Below are positions 53,206-61,570 of a DNA stretch of 64,000 bases, piece after piece; position 1 is the stretch's first letter; each line of letters starts with the position of its first letter. The position numbers and the translations under genes are program-made. Location of the stretch: the NCBI RefSeq assembly GCF_035818475.1, contig NZ_JAYMGV010000004.1:1-64000 (forward strand), read 5' to 3'. The stretch comes from Cognatitamlana sp035818475. Its GTDB lineage: Bacteria; Bacteroidota; Bacteroidia; Flavobacteriales; Flavobacteriaceae. A model generated the notes under the pieces. It was not told the DNA's origin, made no database searches, and worked only from the letters and a program-made list of their open reading frames with translations.

Positions 53206-53269
53206 TTTGTCATTTCGAATGCAGTGAGAAATCTCATAAATGATTATAATAAAGAATAAGGAAGATGAC
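53206..53269. repeat. Short intergenic repeat, copy 1
   Basis: Begins TTTGTCATTTCGAATGCAGT, continues GAGAAATCTCATAAATG and runs to the next unit's hairpin. The core ATTTC...GAAAT has imperfect dyad symmetry. It resembles the REP-like repeats often found between genes in Flavobacteria. Confidence 0.6.
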
Positions 53270-53274
53270 TTTCT

Positions 53275-53412
53275 AAAAAAAACCGCTCAACCTTTAGAGG
53301 ATTGAGCGGTTTCAAACTAACCAAACTAACTATATGAAAAACTTACTATTATGTTAATTAATAACGAAGTAAAACCAATTAAACCTACTATAAACCGGTT
53401 TTGTTATTAATT
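53275..53412 (-). ncRNA. Putative small RNA, unit 3
   Basis: Predicted minus-strand transcript of about 138 nt. 5' stem 53403-53412 with 53356-53365; terminator stem 53280-53292 with 53300-53312, in which a C-for-T change relative to unit 2 converts an A-U pair into a G-U pair and so keeps the helix. A run of eight T follows. Transcribed sequence otherwise nearly identical to units 2 and 4. Confidence 0.65.
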
Positions 53413-53417
53413 CTATT

Positions 53418-53506
53418 CAAATATACATTCGTTAGGGGTGTTATTTTGGGGTGTATTGGGTGGAACGTCCAAAATCAAAAGTGAAATGCTCTTAACCCAA
53501 AGTGAA
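53418..53506 (-). promoter_or_regulatory. Promoter and operator of small RNA unit 3
   Basis: TATATTTG at 53418-53425; TGGAACGTCC at 53461-53470; AAAGTGAA at 53478-53485 and 53499-53506, with the same 35, 17 and 21 nt spacings as the other units. Confidence 0.62.
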
Positions 53507-53552
53507 TTGAATTTTAGGACAGGGCACCGGAAAAGTTAGTAATATAGTATTG

Positions 53553-53615
53553 TCTGTCATTTCGAACGTAGTGAGAAATCTCATAAATGATTATAATAAA
53601 GAATAAGGAAGATAA
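53553..53615. repeat. Short intergenic repeat, copy 2
   Basis: Begins TCTGTCATTTCGAACGTAGT and continues GAGAAATCTCATAAATG. It is nearly identical to the copy at 53206-53269, including the following AT-rich stretch. Confidence 0.6.
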
Positions 53616-53621
53616 CGTTCT

Positions 53622-53759
53622 AAAAAAAACCGCTCAACCTTTAGAGGATTGAGCGGTTTCAAACTAACCAAACTAACTATATGAAAAACTTACTATTATG
53701 TTAATTAATAACGAAGTAAAACCAATTAAACCTACTATAAACCGGTTTTGTTATTAATT
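53622..53759 (-). ncRNA. Putative small RNA, unit 4
   Basis: Predicted minus-strand transcript of about 138 nt. 5' stem GTTATTAATT (53750-53759) with AATTAATAAC (53703-53712); inner stem GGTTTT (53744-53749) with AAAACC (53718-53723), leaving a 5-nt bulge GAAGT and a 20-nt loop. Terminator stem 53627-53639 with 53647-53659 and a run of eight T. Confidence 0.65.
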
Positions 53760-53764
53760 CTATT

Positions 53765-53853
53765 CAAATATACATTCGTTAGGGGTGTTATTTTGGGATG
53801 TATTGGGTGAAACATCCAAAATCAAAAGTGAAATGCTCTTAACCTAAAGTGAA
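53765..53853 (-). promoter_or_regulatory. Promoter and operator of small RNA unit 4
   Basis: TATATTTG at 53765-53772; TGAAACATCC at 53808-53817; AAAGTGAA at 53825-53832 and 53846-53853. Spacings as in the other units; the first element differs at three positions from units 2 and 3. Confidence 0.6.
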
Positions 53854-53898
53854 TTAAATTTTAGGACAGGGCACTGGAAAAGTTAGTAATATAGTATT

Positions 53899-53933
53899 GT
53901 CTGTCATTTAGAATGCAATGAGAAATCTCACAA
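53899..53933. repeat. Short intergenic repeat, copy 3 (truncated)
   Basis: GTCTGTCATTTAGAATGCAA followed by TGAGAAATCTCAC. It matches the first half of the copies at 53206 and 53553 with a few changes and ends the tandem array. Nothing is recognised from 53934 to the carbonic anhydrase stop at 54052. Confidence 0.5.
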
Positions 53934-54051
53934 CATTATATATTTTAAAGTATGATGACATACCTCAATTATAATTTGTATCGACATGATGAGGATAGCA
54001 TAATTGACTCTCAATTAAAATTAAATACACAATGCTAATGCGCTAAAAGCT

Positions 54052-54843
54052 TTAATAGTTATAATGTACTATTCTGCCATTTAAAGGCTGCTCATTTCTA
54101 TAGTTATTAATGGGCATATTGCTTTTTAGCTTTAAAACCTCTTCAACCGATAAAACAATAGGCTCTTTAAAGACCACCCAATTCACACTTTCAGTACAAG
54201 GTGGTGTGGTTAATGAACCACCATAAGAATAATAATGCTTATCCTCTAAGAATAGACTGGATAAATCAATTTTTTGATGAATTTCTTTTTTTGAACCATT
54301 TTCAAGAGGTAAAAAGCTTTCAAAGAATTCAAATAATTGACTTTCATCTCCTTCTTCACCTAAAACTCCTAATACAGTAATTTTACCAGATTTACTTACA
54401 TGAACCAAATGCATTTCAATAGGGTAAATAACCCCGTTTATTTTATGTTCTGAGGGTTCGTGAAAATGAATCTGCTTTAAAAAGTAAGTGTCGTTTTTAT
54501 AATTTATGGAATCTCCTGGTTCAAAATCAAATTGTATAGAATGGCCATTATTTTCAACCTCACTTATAAGAGTGGTTGGAGTGTATAATATTTTTAAGTT
54601 ATGATCTGTTTTTACAGAATCTGCACTTCTATGAATAATATTTACAGGCGATTGTAATTGACCATCACAATCAGAATTTTTTTCAATTTCAGTCCAATGT
54701 TCCGGTGAGGTTTCACCAGAATAACTCCAATGCGAGTTTTGATTTGTATGATTTAAATCGGAATGTGCTTCTTTGCCGGCCTGTTTGCAGGAAAAAGTTG
54801 ATAATACTAATAGATACAGAAGTAGCGTAAATTTCACTTTCAT
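54052..54843 (-). CDS. Alpha-class carbonic anhydrase, lipoprotein
   Basis: A 263-residue zinc enzyme interconverting CO2 and bicarbonate outside the cytoplasm. A lipoprotein signal (MKVKFTLLLYLLVLSTFSCKQ, Cys19) precedes the alpha-CA fold: HWSYSGETSPEHWTEIEKNSDCDGQLQSPVNI at the start, the zinc ligands in QIHFHEPSEH and MHLVH, and the closing SLTTPPCTESVNWVVFKEP. Two cysteines (SDCDG and PPCTE) are placed to form the family disulfide. The ATG at 54843 is used; a GTG lies 6 nt upstream. A box CAAAATTA at 54869-54876 (TAATTTTG on the coding strand) is a possible promoter. Confidence 0.92.
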   Translation of the reverse strand: MKVKFTLLLYLLVLSTFSCKQAGKEAHSDLNHTNQNSHWSYSGETSPEHWTEIEKNSDCDGQLQSPVNIIHRSADSVKTDHNLKILYTPTTLISEVENNGHSIQFDFEPGDSINYKNDTYFLKQIHFHEPSEHKINGVIYPIEMHLVHVSKSGKITVLGVLGEEGDESQLFEFFESFLPLENGSKKEIHQKIDLSSLFLEDKHYYSYGGSLTTPPCTESVNWVVFKEPIVLSVEEVLKLKSNMPINNYRNEQPLNGRIVHYNY

Positions 54844-54983
54844 AATCACTTAATAATGTTTCATGATACAAAATTAATCATACCATGGTTTTTAAACCTT
54901 ACATTTATCAGGTTTTGGGGTGATTATTTTCTTAAGTTATTAACTATTTCGTTTTCGGATTTTGTTGTTAAGAAATGCCCTTA

Positions 54984-57347
54984 TCATCTTCGTTGACCAG
55001 AAAACTCCATAGCTTCTCCTTTCCCAAAACCATAACTTATTCCAAAAGTTATAAAGCGTCCGCGCTGTCTACTGTTAAATAGATAGAATTCCGGTTGTGA
55101 AGTTGTAGTTTGATCAATACGTGATGCAAAAACATCACGTATACTGAGGTTTAAAATTGTTTTTCCATTGAATATTTTTTTTCTTAAACCCAAATCGGCA
55201 AATAGATTGTCAGCAATTTCACTTTGCACGGTTATAAATTTAGACCTGTAATCTCCTGATATTTCCAAATCAAACTGTGCTGGGAGTTTAAATTTGGCAG
55301 TCAAACTGGTAGACCATCTATTCCCTTTAAAATCAAATGAAGTCATTTCAAAATGCCCTTTTCTCTTAAAATAGATGATGTTAAAATCACCATTAATAGT
55401 AAACCAGTTAGCAGGCATATATTTACCATTAGCTTCAAAACCGGTGCTTTGGTTTGTACCCACATTTTCCGGTTTGGAAACGCTTATGTTATTTATAAAG
55501 GAGGTAATACGTTCTATAACATCAACGGTATACCTGTTGTAAAGACTGAGATTTAAAGACGCTTTACCAATTTTATGAATACTGGTAATTTCATAAGAAT
55601 CTGTAAATTCCGGTTGTAGGTCAGGGTTACCGGTAGAGATATTAAAATCGTTTCTAATATTTGAAAAAGGATTTAATTCCCTCAGTCTTGGCCTTCGTAT
55701 TCTTTTTGAATACCCGGCCTGTAATGAAAAATTATCGTTAACCTTATAAGATGTATGTGCACTGGGAAATAGGTTTGTGTAATTATTTTGGTTACTTATA
55801 TTGGTGGTCTCCAATAAGGTATTAATATCTGTGTTTTCAAGTCTAAGCCCTAATTTAAGTCCCCATTTGTCACCTTCAAACGCTGCAGTTGAATAGATGC
55901 CCAAAACCTTTTGACCAAAGTCAAAAACATTGGTCAAATCTGGGTTGTTAACCCAATCTCCATTTACAAAATTACTTACAGAAAAATCATTGGATACGCT
56001 GTTTATAACATATTGAGATCCGGTTTCAATAGTGAACTTTTCTAAAAACGGGTGCGTATAGTCTAATTTAAAGGTATAATCTTCTAACTTGTAATCTGTA
56101 CGTGTTTTTTGTTTAAACCCCTCTATGATACCTATAAGTGTTGTGTTCTCAAAATCAGAAAACTGATCTTTCCTAAAGGAGCTTCCTAGGGCACTAAATA
56201 GTAAGCTTTGTTCTTTATGTCTTTTAAAGTCCTTTTTGTATTGTAATTCATACCGTAATTTAGGATTAGTGGCTTCTGTTTTTTCTTCGCGTAACCAGCG
56301 ATCTGTTATTGTATTTGAAGCATCATTTTGAATAAAATCAGCAGTTGAATTTTGATCTTCCACTTCATAGGCATAGGATGCCGAAAGTGTAACTACGTTA
56401 AGATCATTTATGTGGTAATCTGTTCCAATAAGAATATTGCTGAATTTCTCATTGAATTCACTTTCTCCAGTACTACTTATGGTGTTGTTATTTACTAAAT
56501 CACGATTAATAGATGCCGTTTCACTAGGATAAGTTCTAATTCCAAATCCCAGTTGACTAAACAGGTTAAATTTTTCGGTTCGCTTATTGACACTTAAACC
56601 AAAACTATTACTATTAGGGATACCTACATTCAGGGTAGCAGAACCGTTTAATCCTTTTTTTTCTGATTTTTTTATAACAATATTAATAATCCCTGATGTG
56701 CCTTCTGCATCATATTTAGCTGATGGATTGGTGATTACCTCTATTTTTTCTATCATGTCAGCGGTAATACTTCCCAAGGCATTACCTTCTGCACTTGCAA
56801 GAACTGATGGTTTGCCATTTATCAGAATTTGAACACCCTGGCTACCACGCAAACTTATTTCTCCTTCAATATTTACATTTACCGAAGGGATGTTATTTAA
56901 AACTTCTAAGGCACTGGCACCTGTTGAGCTTAAATCAGCTCCTACGTTAAAGATGCGCTTATCCAATTTGAATTCCATTTGAGATTTTTCAGCTCGAATA
57001 ACCACTTCATCCAGTTCTTCATTATCTTCAAATAAAACAATGGTCATTAAGTCAATCTTATTGTTTGTAATTTTAAAATCTTTGAAGGTTTTAGATTTAA
57101 ACCCTATAAAACTTACTTCAATATAGAAATTTGTATCATTTGTTTTTAATGTAAATGAACCATCTTGAGAGGTTATAGTTCCTGTAATGGGATTTTGAGA
57201 AGTTGTATGCAATAAAGATATAGTTGCATATTCAATGGGCTGTTTATTTTTACTCTCTACAACTTTACCTGTAATTTTAAAGGTTTGGGCAGAAATAAGA
57301 TTTAGCCCAAAAGACATAAACAATATAGCAATGAGTTTGTTGTGCAT
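54984..57347 (-). CDS. TonB-dependent receptor / outer membrane beta-barrel protein (OMP_b-brl_3 type)
   Basis: A 787-residue outer membrane protein. Signal peptide (to ~20, LNLISAQ) and CarboxypepD_reg-like domain (~22-105, FKITGKVVESKNKQPIEYATISLL). The plug follows (~130-225, STGASALEVLNNIPSVNVNIEGEISLRGSQGVQILINGKPSV, with the tail ITNPSAKYDAEGTSGIINIVIKK). A large beta-barrel closes the protein (LRLENTDINTLLETTNIS, SAHTSYKVNDNFSLQAGYSKRIRRPRLRELNPF). The plug and barrel motifs are those of the subfamily lacking a SusD partner. The ligand is unknown, and no lipoprotein partner is encoded beside it. Confidence 0.88.
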   Translation of the reverse strand: MHNKLIAILFMSFGLNLISAQTFKITGKVVESKNKQPIEYATISLLHTTSQNPITGTITSQDGSFTLKTNDTNFYIEVSFIGFKSKTFKDFKITNNKIDLMTIVLFEDNEELDEVVIRAEKSQMEFKLDKRIFNVGADLSSTGASALEVLNNIPSVNVNIEGEISLRGSQGVQILINGKPSVLASAEGNALGSITADMIEKIEVITNPSAKYDAEGTSGIINIVIKKSEKKGLNGSATLNVGIPNSNSFGLSVNKRTEKFNLFSQLGFGIRTYPSETASINRDLVNNNTISSTGESEFNEKFSNILIGTDYHINDLNVVTLSASYAYEVEDQNSTADFIQNDASNTITDRWLREEKTEATNPKLRYELQYKKDFKRHKEQSLLFSALGSSFRKDQFSDFENTTLIGIIEGFKQKTRTDYKLEDYTFKLDYTHPFLEKFTIETGSQYVINSVSNDFSVSNFVNGDWVNNPDLTNVFDFGQKVLGIYSTAAFEGDKWGLKLGLRLENTDINTLLETTNISNQNNYTNLFPSAHTSYKVNDNFSLQAGYSKRIRRPRLRELNPFSNIRNDFNISTGNPDLQPEFTDSYEITSIHKIGKASLNLSLYNRYTVDVIERITSFINNISVSKPENVGTNQSTGFEANGKYMPANWFTINGDFNIIYFKRKGHFEMTSFDFKGNRWSTSLTAKFKLPAQFDLEISGDYRSKFITVQSEIADNLFADLGLRKKIFNGKTILNLSIRDVFASRIDQTTTSQPEFYLFNSRQRGRFITFGISYGFGKGEAMEFSGQRR

Positions 57348-57400
57348 AATTTAACACCAAATGATTTGAAATTAAACAAATATAAATAGAAACCGGGATC

Positions 57401-57766
57401 TCACTTTTTTTTTCTTTTACTGGCTTTAGCAAGTGGATTAAAATCCAGACATAAATCTAACCAATAAGATAAATGGTTGTCAGTATCAAAACCATCTGGA
57501 GTCACAAAAATATACCCGCGCATTGGGCGGCCGGTAAAATCCATAGGCAGGCACTCATCTTTTTCCAATTCTTTCTCATAAACAGATTCACCAATACGAG
57601 CCATAAGTAAACTATCTCCATATTTTTTATCAATATGAATACCACACAACATTTTATCATTCACTTTAAAACACAGACCTCCCATCATTTTAAGTTCGGA
57701 AAATGCAGTGTGTTTTTCTTTTAATTGTTGGCGTATTCTGTCTGCCAAATATTCGTCATAAGCCAT
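57401..57766 (-). CDS. TfoX/Sxy N-terminal-domain protein
   Basis: A 121-residue protein equal to the N-terminal TfoX domain: MAYDEYLADRIRQQL, MMGGLCFKVNDKMLCGIHI and PMDFTGRPMRGYIFVTPDGF, with a basic tail (KASKRKKK). Full-length TfoX/Sxy regulates competence in gammaproteobacteria with a second C-terminal domain that is absent here. Stand-alone N-terminal domains are common in Bacteroidota and have no proven role. It lies between a TonB receptor and the AGCS symporter genes, reading the same way as the former. Confidence 0.83.
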   Translation of the reverse strand: MAYDEYLADRIRQQLKEKHTAFSELKMMGGLCFKVNDKMLCGIHIDKKYGDSLLMARIGESVYEKELEKDECLPMDFTGRPMRGYIFVTPDGFDTDNHLSYWLDLCLDFNPLAKASKRKKK

Positions 57767-57961
57767 AGTGTTCGTTTTTTAATTCTTAGTGTTGAAAATC
57801 AACAAAAGTTATAGTATCTGATATGATGAAAATCTTTTTTTACCACAAAATTTATGTCATGAGGTTAATTCAGTAGATTATTTGGTGCGGATAAATATAC
57901 TTTTAATTACTTGAACATAATATTAGTAAAGTAATATATTTATAAAATCATAAAATGTTAT

Positions 57962-59326
57962 ATGGAGGAACTTATAAAAATGTTTTCAAATTATGCCTGG
58001 GGTTTACCTTTGGTTGTTTTACTAATAGGTGGAGGTTTGTGTCTTTTAATAGTATCCAGGTTTTTGCCATTTCGTTTTTTAGGACATGCTATTCAGATTT
58101 TAAGAGGGAAGTATGATGACCCTGATGCTACGGGGCAAATTTCCCATTTTAAGGCTTTAACTACAGCCTTATCTTCTACTATTGGTATGGGAAATATAGC
58201 GGGTGTTGCTGTTGCAATTTCTGTAGGAGGCCCAGGCGCTATGTTTTGGATGTGGATAAGCGCTATAGTGGGTATGTCTACCAAGTTTTTTACATCAACA
58301 TTAGCCATTATGTATCGTGGAAAGGACAGTTCTGGAGAATTGCAGGGTGGTCCTATGTATTTTATTGTGGAAGGCTTAGGCAAATCCTGGAAACCATTGG
58401 CGGTTATGTTTAGTCTATTTGGAATGATAGGTGCTTTGCCGGTTGTAAATGTTAACCAATTAACTCAGGCCATCAATGATATTGTTTTAGTTCCTAATGG
58501 TGTTGGAGTCAGTTTAAAATCAAATCTTATTTTAGCAATGGTACTAGTGGCTTTTACATCCATTATTATTCTAGGAGGATTAAAACGAATTAGTAATGCT
58601 ACATCCAAAATGGTGCCTTTTATGGTGTTGCTCTATTTTGTTTTGGTATTATTTATTTTGATTTCCAATTATGATGTTGTTCCAAAGTATTTCGTTATGA
58701 TCTTCACCGATGCTTTTAGCGCCGATTTTTATAAAGAAAAAGCTTTTATGGGTGGTGCTTTGGGAGGACTTATTTTATTAGGAATACGAAGGGGAGCTTT
58801 TTCAAACGAGGCAGGAATCGGTACAGCTCCATTGGCCCATGGTGCGGCAAAAACTGATGAACCGGTACGAGAAGGATTAGTGGCTATGCTTGGGCCGGTA
58901 ATAGATACGTTGATAGTTTGTACATTAACGGCTTTGGCAATTTTGGTGACCGGTGTTTGGGAAACTACTTCAGATAATGGAGTGAGCTTAACAGCTTCAG
59001 CTTTTAATTATGCAATGCCCGGTTATGGTAAATATTTGTTGATGATCTGTGTATTGATTTTTAGTGTATCTTCACTTTTTTCATATGCATATTACGGTAC
59101 AAAATGCTTATCTTTTCTAATAGGAGCGGACAAAAAGCATTACTATAATTACCTCTATATAATCAGTATTATATTGGCTGCAACTACACCTTTTAGTGTC
59201 ATGTTGAATTTGATTGATGGTGTATTTGCTTTAATGGCCATACCTACCATGTTAGCAACTCTTATAATGGCTCCTAAAGTTGTTAATGAAATTAAGATGT
59301 ATTTTAAAAAACTGAAAAATTTTTAA
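57962..59326 (+). CDS. Alanine/glycine:cation symporter (AGCS) family
   Basis: A 454-residue inner membrane transporter with 10-11 membrane segments. Family signatures are KALTTALSSTIGMGNIAGVAVAISVGGPGAMFWMWISAIVGM, ELQGGPMYFI and LGIRRGAFSNEAGIGTAPLAHGAAKT. It takes up alanine, glycine or related amino acids with sodium or protons. It precedes the acetate module by 145 nt and reads in the same direction; a functional link is not evident. Confidence 0.9.
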   Translation: MEELIKMFSNYAWGLPLVVLLIGGGLCLLIVSRFLPFRFLGHAIQILRGKYDDPDATGQISHFKALTTALSSTIGMGNIAGVAVAISVGGPGAMFWMWISAIVGMSTKFFTSTLAIMYRGKDSSGELQGGPMYFIVEGLGKSWKPLAVMFSLFGMIGALPVVNVNQLTQAINDIVLVPNGVGVSLKSNLILAMVLVAFTSIIILGGLKRISNATSKMVPFMVLLYFVLVLFILISNYDVVPKYFVMIFTDAFSADFYKEKAFMGGALGGLILLGIRRGAFSNEAGIGTAPLAHGAAKTDEPVREGLVAMLGPVIDTLIVCTLTALAILVTGVWETTSDNGVSLTASAFNYAMPGYGKYLLMICVLIFSVSSLFSYAYYGTKCLSFLIGADKKHYYNYLYIISIILAATTPFSVMLNLIDGVFALMAIPTMLATLIMAPKVVNEIKMYFKKLKNF

Positions 59327-59471
59327 TAAAAATAACAAGTTTTAACTACAACAATTTCTTTTTTAATAAAAACAGGGTCTTTTTATGTGAATTTTGTATT
59401 AGGATTATAAGCTAAAAAAGTGTTTTTTAGCAAATCATAAAGCATCTATATCTAAACTAAAACAAATATTT

Positions 59472-59729
59472 ATGTCTGAAAAAGCAAACGCAAAGGCCTA
59501 TTGGAAGGAAAATATCAGGTACCTCTTTATTTTATTGTTAATATGGTTTTTAGTGTCTTTTGGCGCTGGCATTTTGTTTAAAGATGCGCTTAACATTATT
59601 AAGATTGGGGGATTCAAATTAGGGTTCTGGTTTGCCCAGCAAGGCTCCATGTACGTATTTGTTATTTTAATTTTTGTTTACGTTCGTATTATGAACAAAC
59701 TAGATAAAAAATATGGGTATGATGTATAG
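59472..59729 (+). CDS. DUF4212 small membrane subunit of SSS symporter
   Basis: An 85-residue membrane protein of DUF4212 with two helices (YLFILLLIWFLVSFGAGILFK and FWFAQQGSMYVFVILIFVYVRIMNKL) and the family start AKAYWKENIRYL. It is nearly always encoded before a sodium:solute symporter and presumably is its accessory subunit. It overlaps that gene by 17 nt, so translation is coupled. Confidence 0.88.
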   Translation: MSEKANAKAYWKENIRYLFILLLIWFLVSFGAGILFKDALNIIKIGGFKLGFWFAQQGSMYVFVILIFVYVRIMNKLDKKYGYDV

Positions 59730-61443
59730 TTTATTATCAGAAGGTATAGGTGTACAAAACTGGACCTATATTTTAGTAGGAATAACATTTACACTATATA
59801 TAGGAATTGCCATCTGGTCCAGAGCAGGCTCTACAAAAGACTTTTATGTTGCCGGAGGAGGCGTTTCGCCATTGGCTAACGGAATGGCTACGGCGGCGGA
59901 TTGGATGAGTGCGGCGTCCTTTATTTCAATGGCTGGTATTATTTCTTTTGCCGGATATGACGGTGCCGTATATTTGATGGGGTGGACCGGTGGATATGTG
60001 CTATTAGCTCTATTACTGGCACCATATTTAAGAAAATTTGGAAAGTTTACGGTTCCCGATTTTATAGGAGACAGATATTATTCTAAAACGGCAAGAATTG
60101 TTGCCGTTTTATGTGCTCTACTGGTGTCGTTTACTTATGTAGCAGGGCAAATGCGTGGCGTAGGTATAGTGTTTTCACGGTTTTTAGAGGTCAATATAAA
60201 TACAGGGGTAATTATTGGAATGCTCATAGTGCTTTTTTATGCTGTTTTAGGAGGTATGAAAGGTATTACATATACACAGGTAGCACAATATTGTGTTCTG
60301 ATTTTTGCTTTTATGGTTCCGGCTATTTTTATTTCTATTCAAATGACCGGAAATCCAATTCCTCAATTTGGGTTTGGAGGAAGTTTGGCTGATGGTTCCG
60401 GGACCTATTTACTGGATAAGTTAGATGGATTGAGTACTGAGTTGGGGTTTGCTGAATACACTGAAGGTTCAAAACCTTTGATTGACGTTTTTGCTATAAC
60501 TTTAGCATTAATGGTAGGTACAGCAGGATTACCACATGTTATTGTACGGTTTTTTACAGTAAAACGTGTAAAAGATGCAAGGAAATCAGCAGGGATAGCA
60601 CTCTTGTTAATTGTTATATTATATACCACTGCACCGGCAGTTGCTGTATTTGCAAGAACCAATATGATTGAAACAGTTTCAAATAAACCTTATGAAGGTG
60701 TCCCGGAATGGTTTAAAAAATGGGAAACTACCGGATTAATAACGTTTACAGATAAGAATAATGACGGACGTATTCAATATGTAGCTAATGAGAATAATAA
60801 CGAACTAACTGTAGACAGGGATATTATGGTATTAGCAAATCCGGAAATTGCAAAATTACCGGATTGGGTTATTGCTTTAGTGGCCGCTGGTGGTTTAGCG
60901 GCAGCATTGTCAACGGCAGCAGGATTATTATTGGTAATTTCGGCTTCAATTTCTCACGATCTGATAAAGAAAATAATAAACCCTAAGATTTCCGAAAAGG
61001 GAGAATTGATCGCAGCTCGTTTATCAGCTGTGGGTGCAGTTTGTGTTGCCGGTTACTTTGGTATTAATCCGCCCGGGTTTGTAGCTGCAGTAGTAGCATT
61101 GGCTTTTGGTTTAGCAGCAGCGTCTTTTTTTCCGGCAATTATTCTTGGAATTTTTTATAAGCGAATGAATAAAGAAGGGGCTATTGCTGGTATGGTTGTA
61201 GGGATAACATCCATGCTTTTATATATGATAAAATATAAATTAGGCTGGTTTGATGAGGTGTTACCGGACAAAAGCGAATGGTGGTTTGGAATTTCGCCGG
61301 AAGGGTTTGGTACAGTAGCTATGATACTCAATTTTATGGTGTCTATTATCATTATGAAATTTACTCCGGCACCACCAGCAAATGTTCAGGACATTGTTGA
61401 AAACATTAGGATTCCAAGCGGGGCAGGGAAAGCGACTCATTGA
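59713..61443 (+). CDS. Sodium:solute symporter, acetate-type (ActP-like)
   Basis: A 576-residue SSS-family transporter with about 13 membrane segments. Signatures: FYVAGGGVSPLANGMATAADWMSAASFISMAGII near residues 45-78, TVPDFIGDRYYSKTARIVAVLCALLVSFTYVAGQMRGVGIVFSRFLEV, and GTAGLPHVIVRFFTVKRVKDARKSAGIAL. With DUF4212 before it and acetyl-CoA synthetase after it (127 nt), uptake of acetate or a related short acid is the best reading. ATGs at 59719 and 59722 are alternative starts. An insertion of ~60 residues after helix 8 (YEGVPEWFKKWETTGLITFTDKNNDGRIQY) contains a DKNNDGRI segment like an EF-hand-type calcium loop. Confidence 0.88.
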   Translation: MGMMYSLLSEGIGVQNWTYILVGITFTLYIGIAIWSRAGSTKDFYVAGGGVSPLANGMATAADWMSAASFISMAGIISFAGYDGAVYLMGWTGGYVLLALLLAPYLRKFGKFTVPDFIGDRYYSKTARIVAVLCALLVSFTYVAGQMRGVGIVFSRFLEVNINTGVIIGMLIVLFYAVLGGMKGITYTQVAQYCVLIFAFMVPAIFISIQMTGNPIPQFGFGGSLADGSGTYLLDKLDGLSTELGFAEYTEGSKPLIDVFAITLALMVGTAGLPHVIVRFFTVKRVKDARKSAGIALLLIVILYTTAPAVAVFARTNMIETVSNKPYEGVPEWFKKWETTGLITFTDKNNDGRIQYVANENNNELTVDRDIMVLANPEIAKLPDWVIALVAAGGLAAALSTAAGLLLVISASISHDLIKKIINPKISEKGELIAARLSAVGAVCVAGYFGINPPGFVAAVVALAFGLAAASFFPAIILGIFYKRMNKEGAIAGMVVGITSMLLYMIKYKLGWFDEVLPDKSEWWFGISPEGFGTVAMILNFMVSIIIMKFTPAPPANVQDIVENIRIPSGAGKATH

Positions 61444-61570
61444 TATGTAACTATTTTTCTGTAGGGGGAATTATGTTGTTTGTAGAAAAAAGTTTATCCT
61501 ATTTACATTAAATTACTAAATTAGAACGCATTAAAAACAAAACATAAACAATAAGATTTAAATAGAATTC

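Larger units (their letters stand above)
52906..53932. repeat. Tandem array of three ~350-370-bp units
   Basis: Three near-identical units start at 52906, 53275 and 53622 (periods 369 and 347 bp). Each holds the terminator hairpin, a structured transcribed segment, promoter and operator elements, and then, in the spacer, a second short repeat beginning TGTCATTTCGAA. A more diverged fourth copy of the main part is at 51806-52060. The array fills the whole gap between the lipoprotein and carbonic anhydrase genes. Confidence 0.9.

Noticed and set aside
51864..53702. Plus-strand ATGAAAAACTTACTATTA in each repeat as a signal-peptide or leader-peptide gene
   Set aside because: The frames stop after 7 to 9 codons, and the hairpin lies upstream with its T tract on the other strand. 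A leader-peptide role on the plus strand is possible but weaker than the minus-strand RNA reading.
52906..53932. Tandem repeats as a CRISPR array
   Set aside because: Units are about 350 bp and nearly identical throughout; there are no short repeats with unique spacers and no cas genes.
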